From: Rhipicephalus microplus
Taxonomy: Eukaryota; Arthropoda; Arachnida; Ixodida; Ixodidae
NCBI RefSeq assembly: GCF_043290135.1
Contig: NC_134705.1
Span: forward strand, 40,886,771 to 40,950,770
Reading direction: 5' to 3'
Length of the DNA: 64,000 bases
In this document: one piece after another, positions 1-12,263 of the stretch
How the letters are laid out: each line of letters begins with the position of its first letter
Numbering within the stretch: the stretch's first letter is position 1
Position numbers and translations under genes: made by a program
Notes under the pieces: generated by a model
What the model was told of the DNA's origin: nothing
Database searches by the model: none
Seen by the model: the letters and a program-made list of their open reading frames with translations, nothing else

Positions 1-803
1 ATTTATTGCGTGTGGATTGTCGTGGCTCGGCTCGATATGCTACGTTACCCTGCCTCCCCAGCCAGAACACACAAACTAATTTTAGTAGAGGTCAGTGCGT
101 GCAAACGATGGCACAAAAATAGGTGACACCGAAAACCTGCCGTGTTCCACTTTCGATTACGTAATTCTGGCTCTTGTCGTCGTAAGAAAGCATAGCTTTC
201 ATTATTGGCTACCAAAATGCATCGCCTTCAAGATTCCCTACATAAAAAAAAGCAGAGTGAGCGTGGATTTTAGACACCTCCTATCGTCCTTCTATGGAAA
301 TTTCATTTCCCTGACTCTAGCATTTCGCCCAAAGCGAACGGCTGTGCGAGTCATTAGCAGTGTGGGCAGGCCCCAAGACAGTTTTCCCTGACTTTGTCTC
401 GCTTGATTGACGAATTCCCTGACATTTCCAGGTTTTCCCGGTTTTCCCGGTTTTCCCGGTCGCCAGACACCCTGTTCTCCTTGTGCACCGTCGCCGCGCT
501 TTCACGTTTGGCACGCACCTCGTGCCTCTCCTTTACTCGTGACAATGCACTCACGCAAGTATACAATAGCTAGAAATGGCTGTTTAAAACAATGTCAAAA
601 AATATTAATAATAATAATAATAATAATATATTAGGGATAACTAACTTAAGTTACTAAGCAGGGCAATAGATATCACAATGACTTTAACTCAGTTCCATAT
701 TAGGCACTGGAAGAGGAAAAAAAAAAAAAACCAGCGATGCTATGAATGTGACAGCAACAAATTGTAACGGTATACGAAGTAAGGCTGGCAGTTATCTCCT
801 TTA
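1..803. other. non-coding stretch with short tandem repeats
   Basis: No exon recognised. The stretch holds a three-unit 10-bp tandem repeat (core GGTTTTCCC) at about 431-460, inside a run of text beginning near 400 that reads like a dispersed repeat (TTCCCTGAC...TTTCCAGG), and a short (TAA)n tract at about 605-628. If the kinesin light chain gene continues leftward this is intron, but that is inference. Confidence 0.4.
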
Positions 804-957
804 GTTGATTATGGGGGGTTAACGTCCCAAAACAACGATATGATTATGAGTGATTAAATCTGAGCCCACGGGCCAACAGCACTTTCCCCTACATCAAAAA
901 TGCAGCTGCCACAGCCAGAATTCGATCCTGTGAGCCATATCCTTTAAATCCAGTGTC
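804..957 (-). repeat. decayed Ruka-type tRNA-SINE copy
   Basis: Reads in the same order as the better copies (for example 42322-42569): tail-side TTGATTATGGGGGGTTAACGTCCCAAAA, then TATGATTATGAG, an internal deletion, TCTGAGCCCACGGGCC, and a degenerate B-box region ATTCGATCCTG near 920. The tRNA-like head is on the right, so the SINE points to the minus strand. Many substitutions show it is old. No target-site duplication was found. Confidence 0.7.
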
Positions 958-2200
958 GTGTAGCTCTACAACTATATGCTAGTATAATAGAATACGGCCC
1001 GCTCCAGTAAAATGTGTTGAGTTGACGCAGTCTCTTCACACTGAAACTTCAGCACATAGAAAGTTATATGAGCCCCGCGATACGAGCAGTCTGCTACTGC
1101 CTGCAGAGATAGCATGTGTGCCAGCGATTGTGAACACACCCTTATAGACAAAGTTCAAAATAGCTTCTGGAACACTATCCAACCCCCTTTCCTGCATCCT
1201 TTCATGCTCCTTGAAGCAGAATTCGATGGCAGGCTTTGCATAGAGGATGATATAGCCCGCGTCCTCCAAGCAACATAGATGGGCCTGCTCGTTTAACCTC
1301 TGCTTGAGCCACATATATCGCCTCCGCTTGTGAGCTTTTGCCCACGGGTAGAACATACAATGCGCAGGGGAATGTTATCAATACAGACTTTGCACCGAAC
1401 ACGATGGTGATACTGATTGCCAAAACCCGTCAAGAGTGCCCATATAACTGTTATAAGAATACAACAAACGCGAGTGCAACAGCCAAAATACAATTTGGAG
1501 CAATTTTTCGAGCAGCAAAATGTTACTTTTAGAGTACTAAATTCCAAATTTAGAGTAGGTTATGGGGAAAAAAGATGCATTTTTTATCATGAAATATGAA
1601 ATTTGGAGCAGGTTTTTATTATAAAAGAAGGCTTACATTTTCAAAAATATATATAAAGCATTCGACATCACCTCAAACGTGCAGTGTGAACATAAGCACT
1701 ACTCTTTCAATAAAATTACTATTTTGAACCACCCCGCTGAGCAAACAATGATAAAGTCCATATTAGCATTTACTGCACCTGTCAAATCATTTGACAGACT
1801 CTGAAAATTTAAATATAAATCTGCAAAGGTTGCGACCTCAAAATTTGGGATATTCGTGAAACCGAGGAGTAGGGGCGGTGAAAGAAAAACTGGGGCACAA
1901 TTTAGCTTGTTTTTTTTACAGAAGCAGAAATATCAGACACTGCTTCAAATGATTGCCAGTAGCTTCTTTAGGCGTCAGTGATCATACCAGTACTCAGAAT
2001 TGTGCCGCATACAAACAAATGAGTAACTGAGCAAAATGTGCAGAGTCTCCCACTAGCGCTAGCAGCATCTTCTAAATCTTCTAAATCGCGGGGCACTGGT
2101 GTACTGCGGCGCGTGGTGCAAGCAGCATTAGAACCAAAGCCAAGAAATTTTCTAACCAGTGTACCACCACCCCACTTCCCACCCCCTTTTTTTTCACCGT
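958..2200. other. AT-rich stretch, nothing recognised
   Basis: Several open frames of 60-106 codons occur on both strands between 1036 and 1600. None has a recognisable domain, splice sites in a sensible order, or a neighbour supporting it. No tandem repeat, TIR or RNA gene seen. Confidence 0.4.
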
Positions 2201-2206
2201 GGGGTA

Positions 2207-2580
2207 TTATGCCACAGGCATGGTCCTCATTCGGGAGCACTTCTTCCCATGAGAACCAGCGCAGTTCTGCCGTGATAGCGTTTGGCTACGCTGGGATACG
2301 CTACCCTGCATATGGCACGCCGGATCAGACCCCTGGAAGCTCGAGGATGACCAACCTGATATCAGCGTTTGGATATGCTGAGATACGCCACCCTGTTTTC
2401 ATTGTTCGGCAAGCTGGGACAAACTAACCACGGATGTCAACGTTGGAAAGTTGGACCGAAGGCCAGAGGACTCCTACGACACTGTTTGATGGCAGCCACG
2501 AATTGGTGCATCGTCTACTACTTTGGTTGGGTGACCGCCCAAGATTCTTCTCATTTCGCCAGACCTCTCTAGCACATAGA
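2207..2580 (+). mobile_element. LTR-like segment of a decayed LTR retroelement (left copy)
   Basis: The segment 2207-2272 (TATGCCACAGGCATGGTCC, then CTTCTTCCCAYGAGAACCAGCG with a short divergent link) recurs in the same orientation at 5953-6018. The interval between holds gag-like coding remains, so the two copies are read as remnants of the two LTRs. The left copy also has an internal duplication: GCGTTTGGCTACGCTGGGATACGC... near 2279 is repeated with a few changes near 2366. The right LTR would be truncated to about 100 bp. Boundaries are inferred; TG...CA ends and a target duplication could not be fixed. Confidence 0.55.
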
Positions 2581-2784
2581 TGTTAGGAGTGTTTTGTGTT
2601 TTTATTAGCTATAATTTAATATTCACGCACTTTAAACAATGAGATTCTTTTCAGAGTACGGTGAATATCAGTAGTAGAGCACCATGATGGATGAGATCGC
2701 GATGGAGCATTACCTTGAGCACGACCTCGTATAAATTTCTAGAGCCATGGTCATTTCGGCCAGGTTCGATAAAACAAAAAAAAA

Positions 2785-3214
2785 ATGCCGCCATATCCAC
2801 GAAGTGAATGATGATGAGTGGGCGAAGCTCCGGAGGTAAACCTGGTAAACCATGAATTCTCCGTACATTTTGCCCACTCGATTTTATTGCAACGCTCCCC
2901 CTAGCGTACGTCGCCGCACTATATCGAACGATGACACGCGCCATATGTGGCATCATTCTTATTTTATAACACCTCGCATCTTTCATAATCAACTACACGT
3001 ACCGCCGTCTAGTTTATAACATCTTGCATCTTTTGGACGGACGGACGGACGGACGGATGGATGGATGGATGGATGGACGAACGGACGGATGGACGGATGG
3101 ATATGGCTGTACCCTTTAGATCGGGCGGTGGCTAGCGTAATACTTAGAACTGAACGAGAGGTGGCTACATACAGGGGACGCACAGCCCACGCCTTAAGGA
3201 GCTTCGCTCCTAAA
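2785..3214 (+). mobile_element. 430-bp non-autonomous element, copy A, with GGAC/GGAT array
   Basis: Nearly identical to 14120-14610: outside the internal array I count only about three base differences over roughly 360 bp. Left part carries GATGAGTGGGCGAAGCTCCGG, right end carries the palindromic AAGGAGCTTCGCTCCT followed by AAAA. The middle has an array of GGAC and GGAT units at about 3035-3102, plus a short internal duplication of a TTATAACAYCTYGCATCTTT text. It lies between the left LTR-like segment and the gag remains, so it was probably inserted into that element. No transposase coding capacity; the minus-strand open frame through it is not thought to be a gene. Superfamily not assigned. 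Confidence 0.75.
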
Positions 3215-3219
3215 AAGTG

Positions 3220-5167
3220 ATTCACGAGGTGATGCTGGCAGAGAATGTGACGGCCGAGAAAGCTGACGAGTTTTGGGAGCTCATTTGTGAGCAAAAACAG
3301 AAGGCCGAAGAGTGAGAGGCTAGAAGTCGTGAACAGTGGGAGGCCAAGGAGAGTCGACAAAGGAGAGAACATCCTCTCAGAATGAAAGAGCTTGATCGTA
3401 AAACTGAAGTGATTCAGTGGCAGCGAGCACAGTAGACTCGAACTCTGTAAATGAATGAGAACATCGTGTCTTTTCTCATTCATTTTGAAAAGGTCTGCGA
3501 AGATGTTGGTGTTAGGCGAGATTTTTGGTCGGAGAAGCTTGCCACGTTGCTTTCGTGCAAAGTCGCAAGCATTTTGGAGCGATAGGGTTAAACACGCTTT
3601 GTTCGACCAATATGCTCCCCTGAGTCCTGCCGACTGTGAAAGTCGAGAATAGAAGAACAGAACTAAAGCGCACAGCAAAGCACTAGAAATTGAGGCCCAT
3701 CACAAAGCGCAGGACGCCGAGATGCATCAGAGAGAGTGAGATGAGGCGCGGCGTAAGGCGATGGAGGTAAAAGCGCGTGAAAATGGGGCTCACCGAAGAG
3801 CACTAGAAGTAGAAGCGCATTGAGAAGCGTGAAAAGATAAGGCATGCCGAAAAGCTATGGAGGCTGAGGCCCGTCGCGAAGCAAAAGACGCTAAAGTGTG
3901 CCAGAGAAAGCGGGACGCCGAGGAGAGTCGTGGGGTGCCTGATATTGAGGCCTGTCAGAATATACAAGACGCCTAAATGCGTAGACAGAGCCAGACGCTG
4001 AAGTGCATCGCGAGAAGCTAGGGGCCGAGGCCCATCGCATAGCTAAGAACACCGAGGTGCGTCATAAAGCGCTAGAGACGGAACCTCTTCGCTGAGCGCA
4101 TGATCAGAATGAATCGCGTCAAAAAAGAACTTGACGACGAGTCATGTCGCAAAGCGCTGGAGGTTGACGCCTGTCGACAAAAGCTTGAGCAAGATGCGTG
4201 ACATAAAGCGCTACAGAATAAAGCTCGTGAAAGAGAGCACGAGGCCGACTACGAAGGAAAGAGAACAAGGGCTATCCCCGACAGTGATAGACTCGCACCG
4301 ATCGAAAGCTCTCTAGGCGCGTTTGTTGGTTTTAAAAACATCAGGAATCCCGTTCTGTCACAGGCTTAAATGGCTAGCAACGAGCCCGAGGAAAAGCTAG
4401 CTAACCAGTCTAGAGTTTTGGCAGTACTTGTCAGAAGCAGCACACTTGTGAGTAAGTGTGTCGAGACTGCTAGTATTGCAAAAAGTCCCGACAAAAAGAG
4501 ACGTTAGCGTAAGCGTAACACGGTAAAGACGGCAGGTGCCAAGCGCACTAAATCTGCTGTTAAGTGCCGTGACGTCTTCATTTAAGAAACTAGGTTCACA
4601 GCTAAGTGTAGGATCGTGAAAAAGCCCTATAAGAAATGTTTAAAGCTCAGACTGTCACCAAGTTCAAGATTAGACGGGAAGCGCGTCGAGAAAACAGCAT
4701 TTCAAAAAAATTTGAACGCCAGATTAATCGCCTGGTCTCACCTTTTTAACTGCTGCGTAGATGCAAGCAAGTGGGGAAATGTCGCGAATGCTTGAGCCGT
4801 AACTCAGACTGTTGTTCCCCACCGCGGCAAAAAGGTCACTGGTTCACAGGGAGGGGTAAACGCTGTAGTGCGTATGGCCCTTTCTTCGAGTTCAGCGGCT
4901 GTGGGTCAAAAGTCGTTGCTACTGAGTTCGGCGGACAGGTTGGTTCGTCGTCCCGTTGTCCAGACCGCAACCCACAAAAGCTGTGGAGTGCGCTGTGGAG
5001 AGTTTGTCAGAGTGCCGCCTTGCCAATACCAAGAGTGTATTTTGTGTTTAGTTTTGAGAATAATTTTTCTAATTTTGTCGCCCGCCGATGAGCAAGGAAT
5101 GCGTCTAAATTTTGCAAGTTTTACTTTCGTTGTCATTGGAGAAGCAAACATTTATATGCTTGTTTGA
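3220..5167 (+). pseudogene. decayed gag-like ORF of an LTR retroelement
   Basis: Reading the plus strand with stops and frame breaks gives a Lys/Glu/Ala-rich helical text (QKQKAEE, RRKAMEVKAREN, ACRKAMEAEARREAKDAK) of coiled-coil type. It flanks a short conserved-looking block around 3450-3580 (FLIHFEKVCEDVG, then a Trp and KLATLL) that resembles the capsid-like region of tick LTR-element Gag proteins. Further on, near 4490-4560, is a basic Lys/Arg-rich stretch that could be nucleic-acid binding. In-frame stops are frequent, including just after QKAEE and near 3433 and 3650, so it cannot make a full protein. No protease, reverse transcriptase, RNase H or integrase motif was seen between it and the right LTR-like repeat. 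Identification as Gag rests on pattern, so moderate confidence. Confidence 0.5.
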
Positions 5168-5952
5168 ATAATTTTGTTTTCATATTATTTCGAAAGTTTA
5201 ATTCTAAGAAAAGGCTGAGTAAAAGCCACTGTGTAAAATACTGTGTTTCGTATTACGTGTTAGTATGAGCATCAGTGTAGGTTGACTTTTAACTTCGTTT
5301 TGTACAACGCTCGCAAGTTTAATTTTCAATCTTAATTTTTTTTTTTTTCAAGCGTGTTTTCTCTTGTTGTGAAGATCATTGGCTGCGCGCATTGAAGTGA
5401 GAGCTTGTCGGACGACTAACTTTGTTATGTTTAACAGTCTGACGCTTGCAAGCGACGCCAATGTGCGTGATTCAGAAGTGCTTGGTACACTAAATTGTAG
5501 TTTTGGCACCAAATTGAGCTATCCTCAGCAGCTTCAATCGTCCCAAATCTGCCTGGGTCACAATCGAGAATCGCTCGCGGGAAAAAAATTCTGTTTGGTT
5601 TCGCAGTGTCATGCACTTACACTAAGCTAAAGGTGTGTCCACATTGTGTATTTCTCCTGAGATACGTTGCTCGTGATGCCATTTTTACTAGCTCAGCTCT
5701 ATCTCGAGGAAATATTTTCTTTTCTGCTGGTCTGGCGATTTGATCAGCATTTGGAGTGCGCTTGCTTTGGCCAAAGTGATTTGGCTTAGTGCTTGACTCC
5801 GTCGTTTCAGTGATGCTCTGTGGGGCTGTGAAAGTCACCAAGGGCGGAGAGAGCAGAACATTTACAATTCTCAACGGTCAACCAGCATCCCTCCTTCCGA
5901 GCCACTCAAAACTCCGGATACATTGTCTGGCGGGGAGGGGGGGGTGCTGCTG
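5168..5952. other. 3' non-coding part of the LTR element
   Basis: AT-rich at first, with a poly(T) tract near 5336-5349, then neutral sequence. Short frames only. It lies between the gag remains and the right LTR-like repeat and is presumed to belong to the same element. Confidence 0.35.
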
Positions 5953-6018
5953 CTATGCCACAGGCATGGTCCTAGTTTGGGAGGGCTTCTTCCCACGAGA
6001 ACCAGCGCAGTTCCGGCA
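5953..6018 (+). repeat. right copy of the LTR-like direct repeat
   Basis: About 66 bp matching 2207-2272 closely (TATGCCACAGGCATGGTCCT, then CTTCTTCCCACGAGAACCAGCG, ending CAGTTCCGGC). Sequence to the right diverges, so the right LTR, if that is what it is, has lost its 3' part. It is preceded by TGTCTGGCGGGGAGG near 5922, a possible 5' LTR end. Confidence 0.5.
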
Positions 6019-6351
6019 AACTCCATAATATACTACCATAAGACCGTACCATCCCTGCTTTCCTGGTTGTTGACCTTTTGCAGGCAAACACACTGCAACA
6101 CCATGAAAGCTTTTTCAAAAATTACTGTGGGATTGTCACACCTCACAATTGCCTGTTAGCCTTCGCATCATTAACCACACACTTTTCTTTAAGTGGAGCA
6201 GCAGAAGCACAACTGAAACGGAGAAAGGAGGAATGTTACAGTACTGACTTATGCTATTTGTGTACCGTATTTCCGTAACTTGCTAAAATGACGTGACACA
6301 ATCGCGAGCACTCGCATTAAAATGTGTCGCACAAGCACTGCGTGCCGATCA

Positions 6352-8214
<1,863 letters not shown>

Positions 8215-8497
8215 CTGGAGATGTGATGCTAGGGCAACCATGACCTGCGCCTCACCAAGCCCCAGCTCGAGTGCCTCAAGGCTCTTCTGCACGAGCTGGG
8301 CTTTCTCCTCGGCCACCAGGCTGGCCTTGTTGTCCTGCTGGGACTGCTGCACTGCCTGCACCGAGCTGCGTAGACCCGTCAGGATCGTGTTGTGCTCATT
8401 ACGCAGGGCCTCCAGCCCCTGGATGACCGTCTTGGTGTTGCTCACTATGTCCTCCTGCGACATGGCCGTCATCTTGCCCAGCGTCTCGATCTTCTTC
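8215..8497 (-). CDS. Klc: kinesin light chain, coding exon (N-terminus of heptad repeat)
   Basis: Encodes the start of the heavy-chain-binding coiled coil of kinesin light chain: MTAMSQEDIVSNTKTVIQGL, then ALRNEHNTI, a Gln/Ser/Ala-rich variable part, and KSLEALELGLGEAQVM leading to ALASHLQ. The acceptor is TTGTGCAG ending at 8498; the donor GTCAGT is at 8214-8209. The frame is open to the acceptor (KKIETLGK precedes MTAM), so either the Met at 8472-8470 (A at -3, decent context, matching where short invertebrate forms begin) or a Met in an upstream exon starts the protein. I favour 8472, as insect forms begin with a very similar MTQMSQ text, but this is not proven. The exon begins with the last base of a codon and ends in phase 0, joining cleanly to 6879-6624. 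Confidence 0.92.
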
Positions 8498-10929
8498 CTG
8501 CACAACAAGCAAAGGAGGACTCAGGGAGGAACGCTACTGGGAAAGTACAGAACTCCATCTGTCTCAAAAAAACCATGCAAGCAAAAAAGGTATTACTCGC
8601 GCCATAAATCAGCAGAACAAAAGTATTCCCTTCAGTTACTTTTAAATGTGAATACCAGAACCAGCAAGTCATTAGTGCACCTATGCAGGGGTTACCATAT
8701 CGCTTCTCAATCAATTCTTTCAACTGCATTTTTTTTCTATTCATGACCACTGAAAGGGTACAATGTATGGAAGTATGCTTTTCTGCCCAATCCTTACTTA
8801 AGCATGAAGGAATTATGAGGGAACATCATGTTAAGGCACGTTCATGCGGTCCTTAATGAAAGAATGCCGTCAATAGGTCACACTAGCCTGATCAGGCCTC
8901 GTGCGCATCATTTTTTGAACTGCTAGCCTGCTTCGGTTTTCGGTACATGCGTCAGTCATGCTGCAAAGAAACAAATGATTGTGTGCCTAGCTTTCTATTC
9001 TAGAATTAAACTATTCTAGAATGCTTACAGCAAGTACAGTTGTAAAGTGCCCACTATGCCATAATTCTTTTCTGCAAATTAAGGAAAAACCCACTATGCA
9101 TCCGTAACTCAGGACATCAACCTAAGCAGCTGCTCCCTTTATTGCTGCTTTTGGCGCTGATGATGAATACATTTCTGAGGGCTGTGTAATTGGTGGGCCT
9201 TTTTTTAAAATATCCACTCGTTACATAATTCACAAGCTTTGACAACTGGCACGATTTTACACTTACACCACGCAATAACACAAGCGTTAAGACGACTCCT
9301 TCTGCTGTATAGTCTTTTTTTTTTCCACAGAACAGTTTCAAGCAATAGCGTGGCTCTGTTGCAGAACACCTGCTTGACCCCCAGATGAGCCGAGTTTGGT
9401 CCTCCCTTTGAACCAAAAATTTCTGTTATTTATTTTACTTTCTCTCACTCAATGTTTTGGTCATGCACAAAGTGGTGATCTGTCACTCACAACCAATGAT
9501 GTCAACACCAACACTGGAATTTCTGCGAAACAAGCTCTTAACATTATCATGTGAAATTAATAAGCATTAGTACAGATTTGCTTAGCCCTATGTAAGAGCG
9601 TGTACCATTGCAACAAAGCTTAGCTCATTGAAACATTTTTAATATAGGAATGCTCAAAAACAATCAGTCACGTGTACACATAAACAAGCCCTCATGCATG
9701 TCTATAGCTGGCACAGTCAATGCTATCCTGTTTCTCATTCAAAAACTTCAAAATAAATTTCTCTGCCTCTATATGGCCAGAGCTCGGCCATCTTTGTTTG
9801 GATCAATGTATGTTTGACAAAGCCAGTTTATGGAAAATAGCATGCCACCACAGAGCTACTCTAACAGGCAGGCCATCACTAGAAGTGAAAAGTAACGACA
9901 GATAAGCGAAAATTTTAGGGCCAACGACAAGCTGTTACTAGAGTAATTTTGTGTAGTATTTTCAAGTGTTTGTTTTCCCTTTCAATCTTTTGCCTTTCAT
10001 CTTTTGGGTCATAAAGTGTGCTTGTTTCGCACGCCCGTTTCCCGTCTCTCTCAATTCCATCCTTCGCAAATGCTCCCGAGATAAAATTCATGACACTAGC
10101 CAGTGTAAGTGCTCTAGTTACAGTCAACTCTGGCTTGCCAATGTGTGCTGCACATTTAAAAGCTACACAGTACATGGTTGCCATTGAAAGAAAGAGGGCT
10201 TCCCCTTAACTCAGCAGGGCTGAAGGAAACTGGCGGTGAACATTGTGGTCAAGAAACGTAACATATATTGCAAGTTAACGTGCAGCATTGGCGGGGTATT
10301 TTAGAAATCTCGAAGCATTAAACAAACCAATAGATGTACAGACAAGCACAAAATACTTGAATTCAAGACAACTACACTTGTTTGTAGTACAACCTAAAGC
10401 TTGTTGTAAAGACGCAAGCATACTTTACAAAAATGCTACACCAGAAACACAGACACCTTGTGGGTGTGTTTCTGGTGTTGCGCCGTAAACCATGTTATCG
10501 ATAAATCCCAGCCAAACGACCCAGCTTGCTGTCTAACTGGAAAATGCTACCGCTGACTGAGATATGCCCCTTTAAATTGACATTTGCAGCTTTGAAAATG
10601 CCCTTTGAATGTTGAAAACACCCGTTCAATGACAGACCTTATCAAATAAATCGGAATTGTGAAAGGGATTATCGGCGAGTCTTCATTGGATTTTTTTTTT
10701 TTTTTCAGACTTATTCAGGAGCATAGAGCCAGCCCTACGTATAAAACACCCTAGATCCAGAACTATAACATGCATGCTCGGGCGAGCTGGTCGCTATTAT
10801 GCATATTGTATTTCAAAGCTGATGGATGAAAGTCTAAACACAGAAAGACAATGTTCTTGTTTCTCTAAGGGAATTTATAATATCTAGCTTATTGCTATAG
10901 TGTGATACAAAATACCGAGGAGGCAACGT
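8498..10929 (-). other. presumed 5' intron or upstream region of kinesin light chain
   Basis: No coding exon seen. AT-rich with short frames. At about 9470-9570 there is a text (CTCACAACCAATG, then CTGGAATTTCTGCGAAACAAGC) that resembles 53440-53560, so a dispersed repeat. A hairpin lies at 10438-10478. Poly(T) near 10689-10705. Confidence 0.45.
10438..10478. repeat. 14-bp perfect inverted repeat
   Basis: ACACCAGAAACACA (10438-10451) pairs exactly with TGTGTTTCTGGTGT (10465-10478). Additional pairing of CACC with GGTG inside shortens the loop. It sits in the presumed 5' intron or flank of kinesin light chain. No known element ends recognised. Confidence 0.85.
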
Positions 10930-11480
10930 CTCCACTTAACCTGCCTGTGTAACGTAGCCAGCAGCACTTTTCATCGATGTGCCCTTGAATGGCTGGGTTC
11001 TCCACTCGAGGCGCATCAGATTCACCGTCAACCGTACCCCCCCCCCCCCCCCTCTTAATGGCAGCGAGTGGGGTGCGACATCGAGAGCAGACGAAGTAAG
11101 CGACAATACAAAGAAATCAACGCAACCCAAGCATCGCGCACGCAACGCCCGCGCGGGTTATCCTCCGCCATCCACGACACCCACGCACCGAACAGGCCCG
11201 TGAACGAACTTAAAAGATACACGGACGCACGAACACGCCATACAGAAGTACGCGTATGAGCATACGACGACGGGTCGTTCGTTGTCGCTAGGGGTTCGAG
11301 GGGGAAAAGAGAAAAAAGCGCCGAGCCGAGTTCGCGGGCGACAGCACACGCTCCAATTTCGCCATGGGGCGCGGTAATGAGCGGTAATCGAGGCGCCGGT
11401 GAGGGTGCGGCTGCTCGCGCTAAGGCCCAGCACAGCAATTGACGGGCACTAGGTGTTTCGCTCCTCTCACTACAAGGCAC
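10930..11480 (-). promoter_or_regulatory. CpG-rich block, candidate promoter/first exon of kinesin light chain
   Basis: CpG is far denser than in the flanks (about nine or ten CpG in each of the 60-base stretches 11101-11160 and 11221-11280). It is the nearest such block upstream of the coding exons. On the minus strand it ends with ACAGGCAG followed by GTTAAG near 10941, a usable donor for a non-coding first exon. A run of about 15 C (11038-11052) lies inside. No TATA box is obvious. Assignment to this gene is inference from position. Confidence 0.3.
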
Positions 11481-11605
11481 GTCCACAAATCCCTCACTTG
11501 TCTTTTTCTTCCATTTTACATCCATTTTTAAAGGGACAACCGAACGAAACAATGAATCGGTTTGTGAGATGACATAAGCTCCAACCAAAAGTTTTTAAGA
11601 GACCC

Positions 11606-11638
11606 GACGTTTCGGAACCGACTTGGTTCCTTCTTCAG
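11606..11638 (-). other. hammerhead-ribozyme-like motif (left arm)
   Basis: Minus strand order: CTGAAGA (11638-11632), one A, GGAACC (11630-11625), five-base loop, GGTTCC (11619-11614), GAAAC (11613-11609), GTC (11608-11606). This matches the hammerhead order CUGANGA, stem II, GAAA, NUH. Flanking stem I is weaker here than in the right arm. Penelope-like elements are known to carry hammerheads in their LTR-like ends. Stem III would be minimal, so activity is uncertain. Confidence 0.4.
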
Positions 11639-11842
11639 GTGTGACTGCGTAGGCTACGTAGCAGCAGCGTCTTCAAAGCACTCGAGGGGTGGATAATGCC
11701 CCCTCTCTCTGTCTCTCTCTCTCTCGTTTTGCCGTGGAGCGCAGTCCGTGTGTGTACATTGGGGGAAGGGTTCCGAGAGAGCGGTTGATGTTGTGGGCTG
11801 TTCCCTGAATGTGCCACGACTCGAGTAACAACCTTCTCCTCC

Positions 11843-11950
11843 ATGACGATAGTTATAGCGCGAGAACAAAACGACGACACAGAGACAAGAAGGACACGAA
11901 AGACACGTCTCTGTGTCGTCGTTTTGTACTCGCGCTATAACTGTCGTCAT
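11843..11950. repeat. 44-bp inverted repeat with 20-nt spacer (foldback)
   Basis: 11843-11886 and 11907-11950 are inverse complements at 42 of 44 positions. They share TTATAGCGCGAG and ACAAAACGACGACACAGAGAC-type text. The spacer is purine-rich. It lies at the centre of the Penelope-like fragment, just after its WRRS coding remnant, and may be the junction of two head-to-head element ends. Confidence 0.9.
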
Positions 11951-12182
11951 GCCATACCAACCAGCCCAAGCTGCCACACTTCTCCTCCAGTTCGGCTCGC
12001 TTTCGAGGATGGCCGTCGCTTCGAAATTTATCTTGTGGTCCAATGTCTCCGCATGTTCAACGACTGCACTGCGCTCTTTGTAGTTCCAGAAAAAGACAGA
12101 GTGGAGAGACAGAGAGAGGGGTCATTTGCCACCCTTCGAGTGCTTTGAAGACGCTGCTGCTACGTAGCCTACGGAGTCACCC

Positions 12183-12222
12183 CTGAAGAAGGAACCAAGT
12201 CGGTTCCGAAACGTCGGGTCTC
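12183..12222 (+). other. hammerhead-ribozyme-like motif (right arm)
   Basis: CTGAAGA (12183-12189), one extra A, GGAACC (12191-12196), loop AAGTC, GGTTCC (12202-12207), GAAAC (12208-12212), GTC (12213-12215). Stem I can form between ACCC upstream of CTGAAGA and GGGT after GTC, extended by GAG with CTC across a 2-nt bulge. Core order and candidate cleavage site fit a type I hammerhead with a very short stem III; the extra A before stem II departs from the consensus. Confidence 0.45.
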
Positions 12223-12263
12223 TTAAAAACTTTTGGTTGGAGCCTATATCATCTCACAGTTTC

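Larger units (their letters stand above)
11561..12263 (-). mobile_element. Penelope-like retroelement fragment with inverted terminal arms
   Basis: Left arm 11561 to about 11722 and right arm about 12092-12263 are inverted copies with few differences; they share a GCTCCAACCAAAAG text, the ribozyme-like core and a GCACTCGA stretch leading to CT-rich repeats. Between them the minus strand encodes YKERSAVVEHAETLDHKINF and then EATAILESEPNWRRS (about 12082-11955), which resembles the C-terminal end of the GIY-YIG endonuclease of Penelope-like elements; the reverse transcriptase is absent. A second, central inverted repeat interrupts the text. Inverted LTR-like ends and a GIY-YIG remnant together support Penelope; the family call is from pattern memory. 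Confidence 0.65.

Noticed and set aside
1036..1356. 106-codon minus-strand frame and its neighbours
   Set aside because: Composition looks protein-like in part, but no known domain, start context or splice structure could be matched.
2651..2992. Minus-strand frame also present near 13893-14327
   Set aside because: The shared text is the two copies of the 430-bp element read backwards. It has no domain and the duplication explains the similarity.
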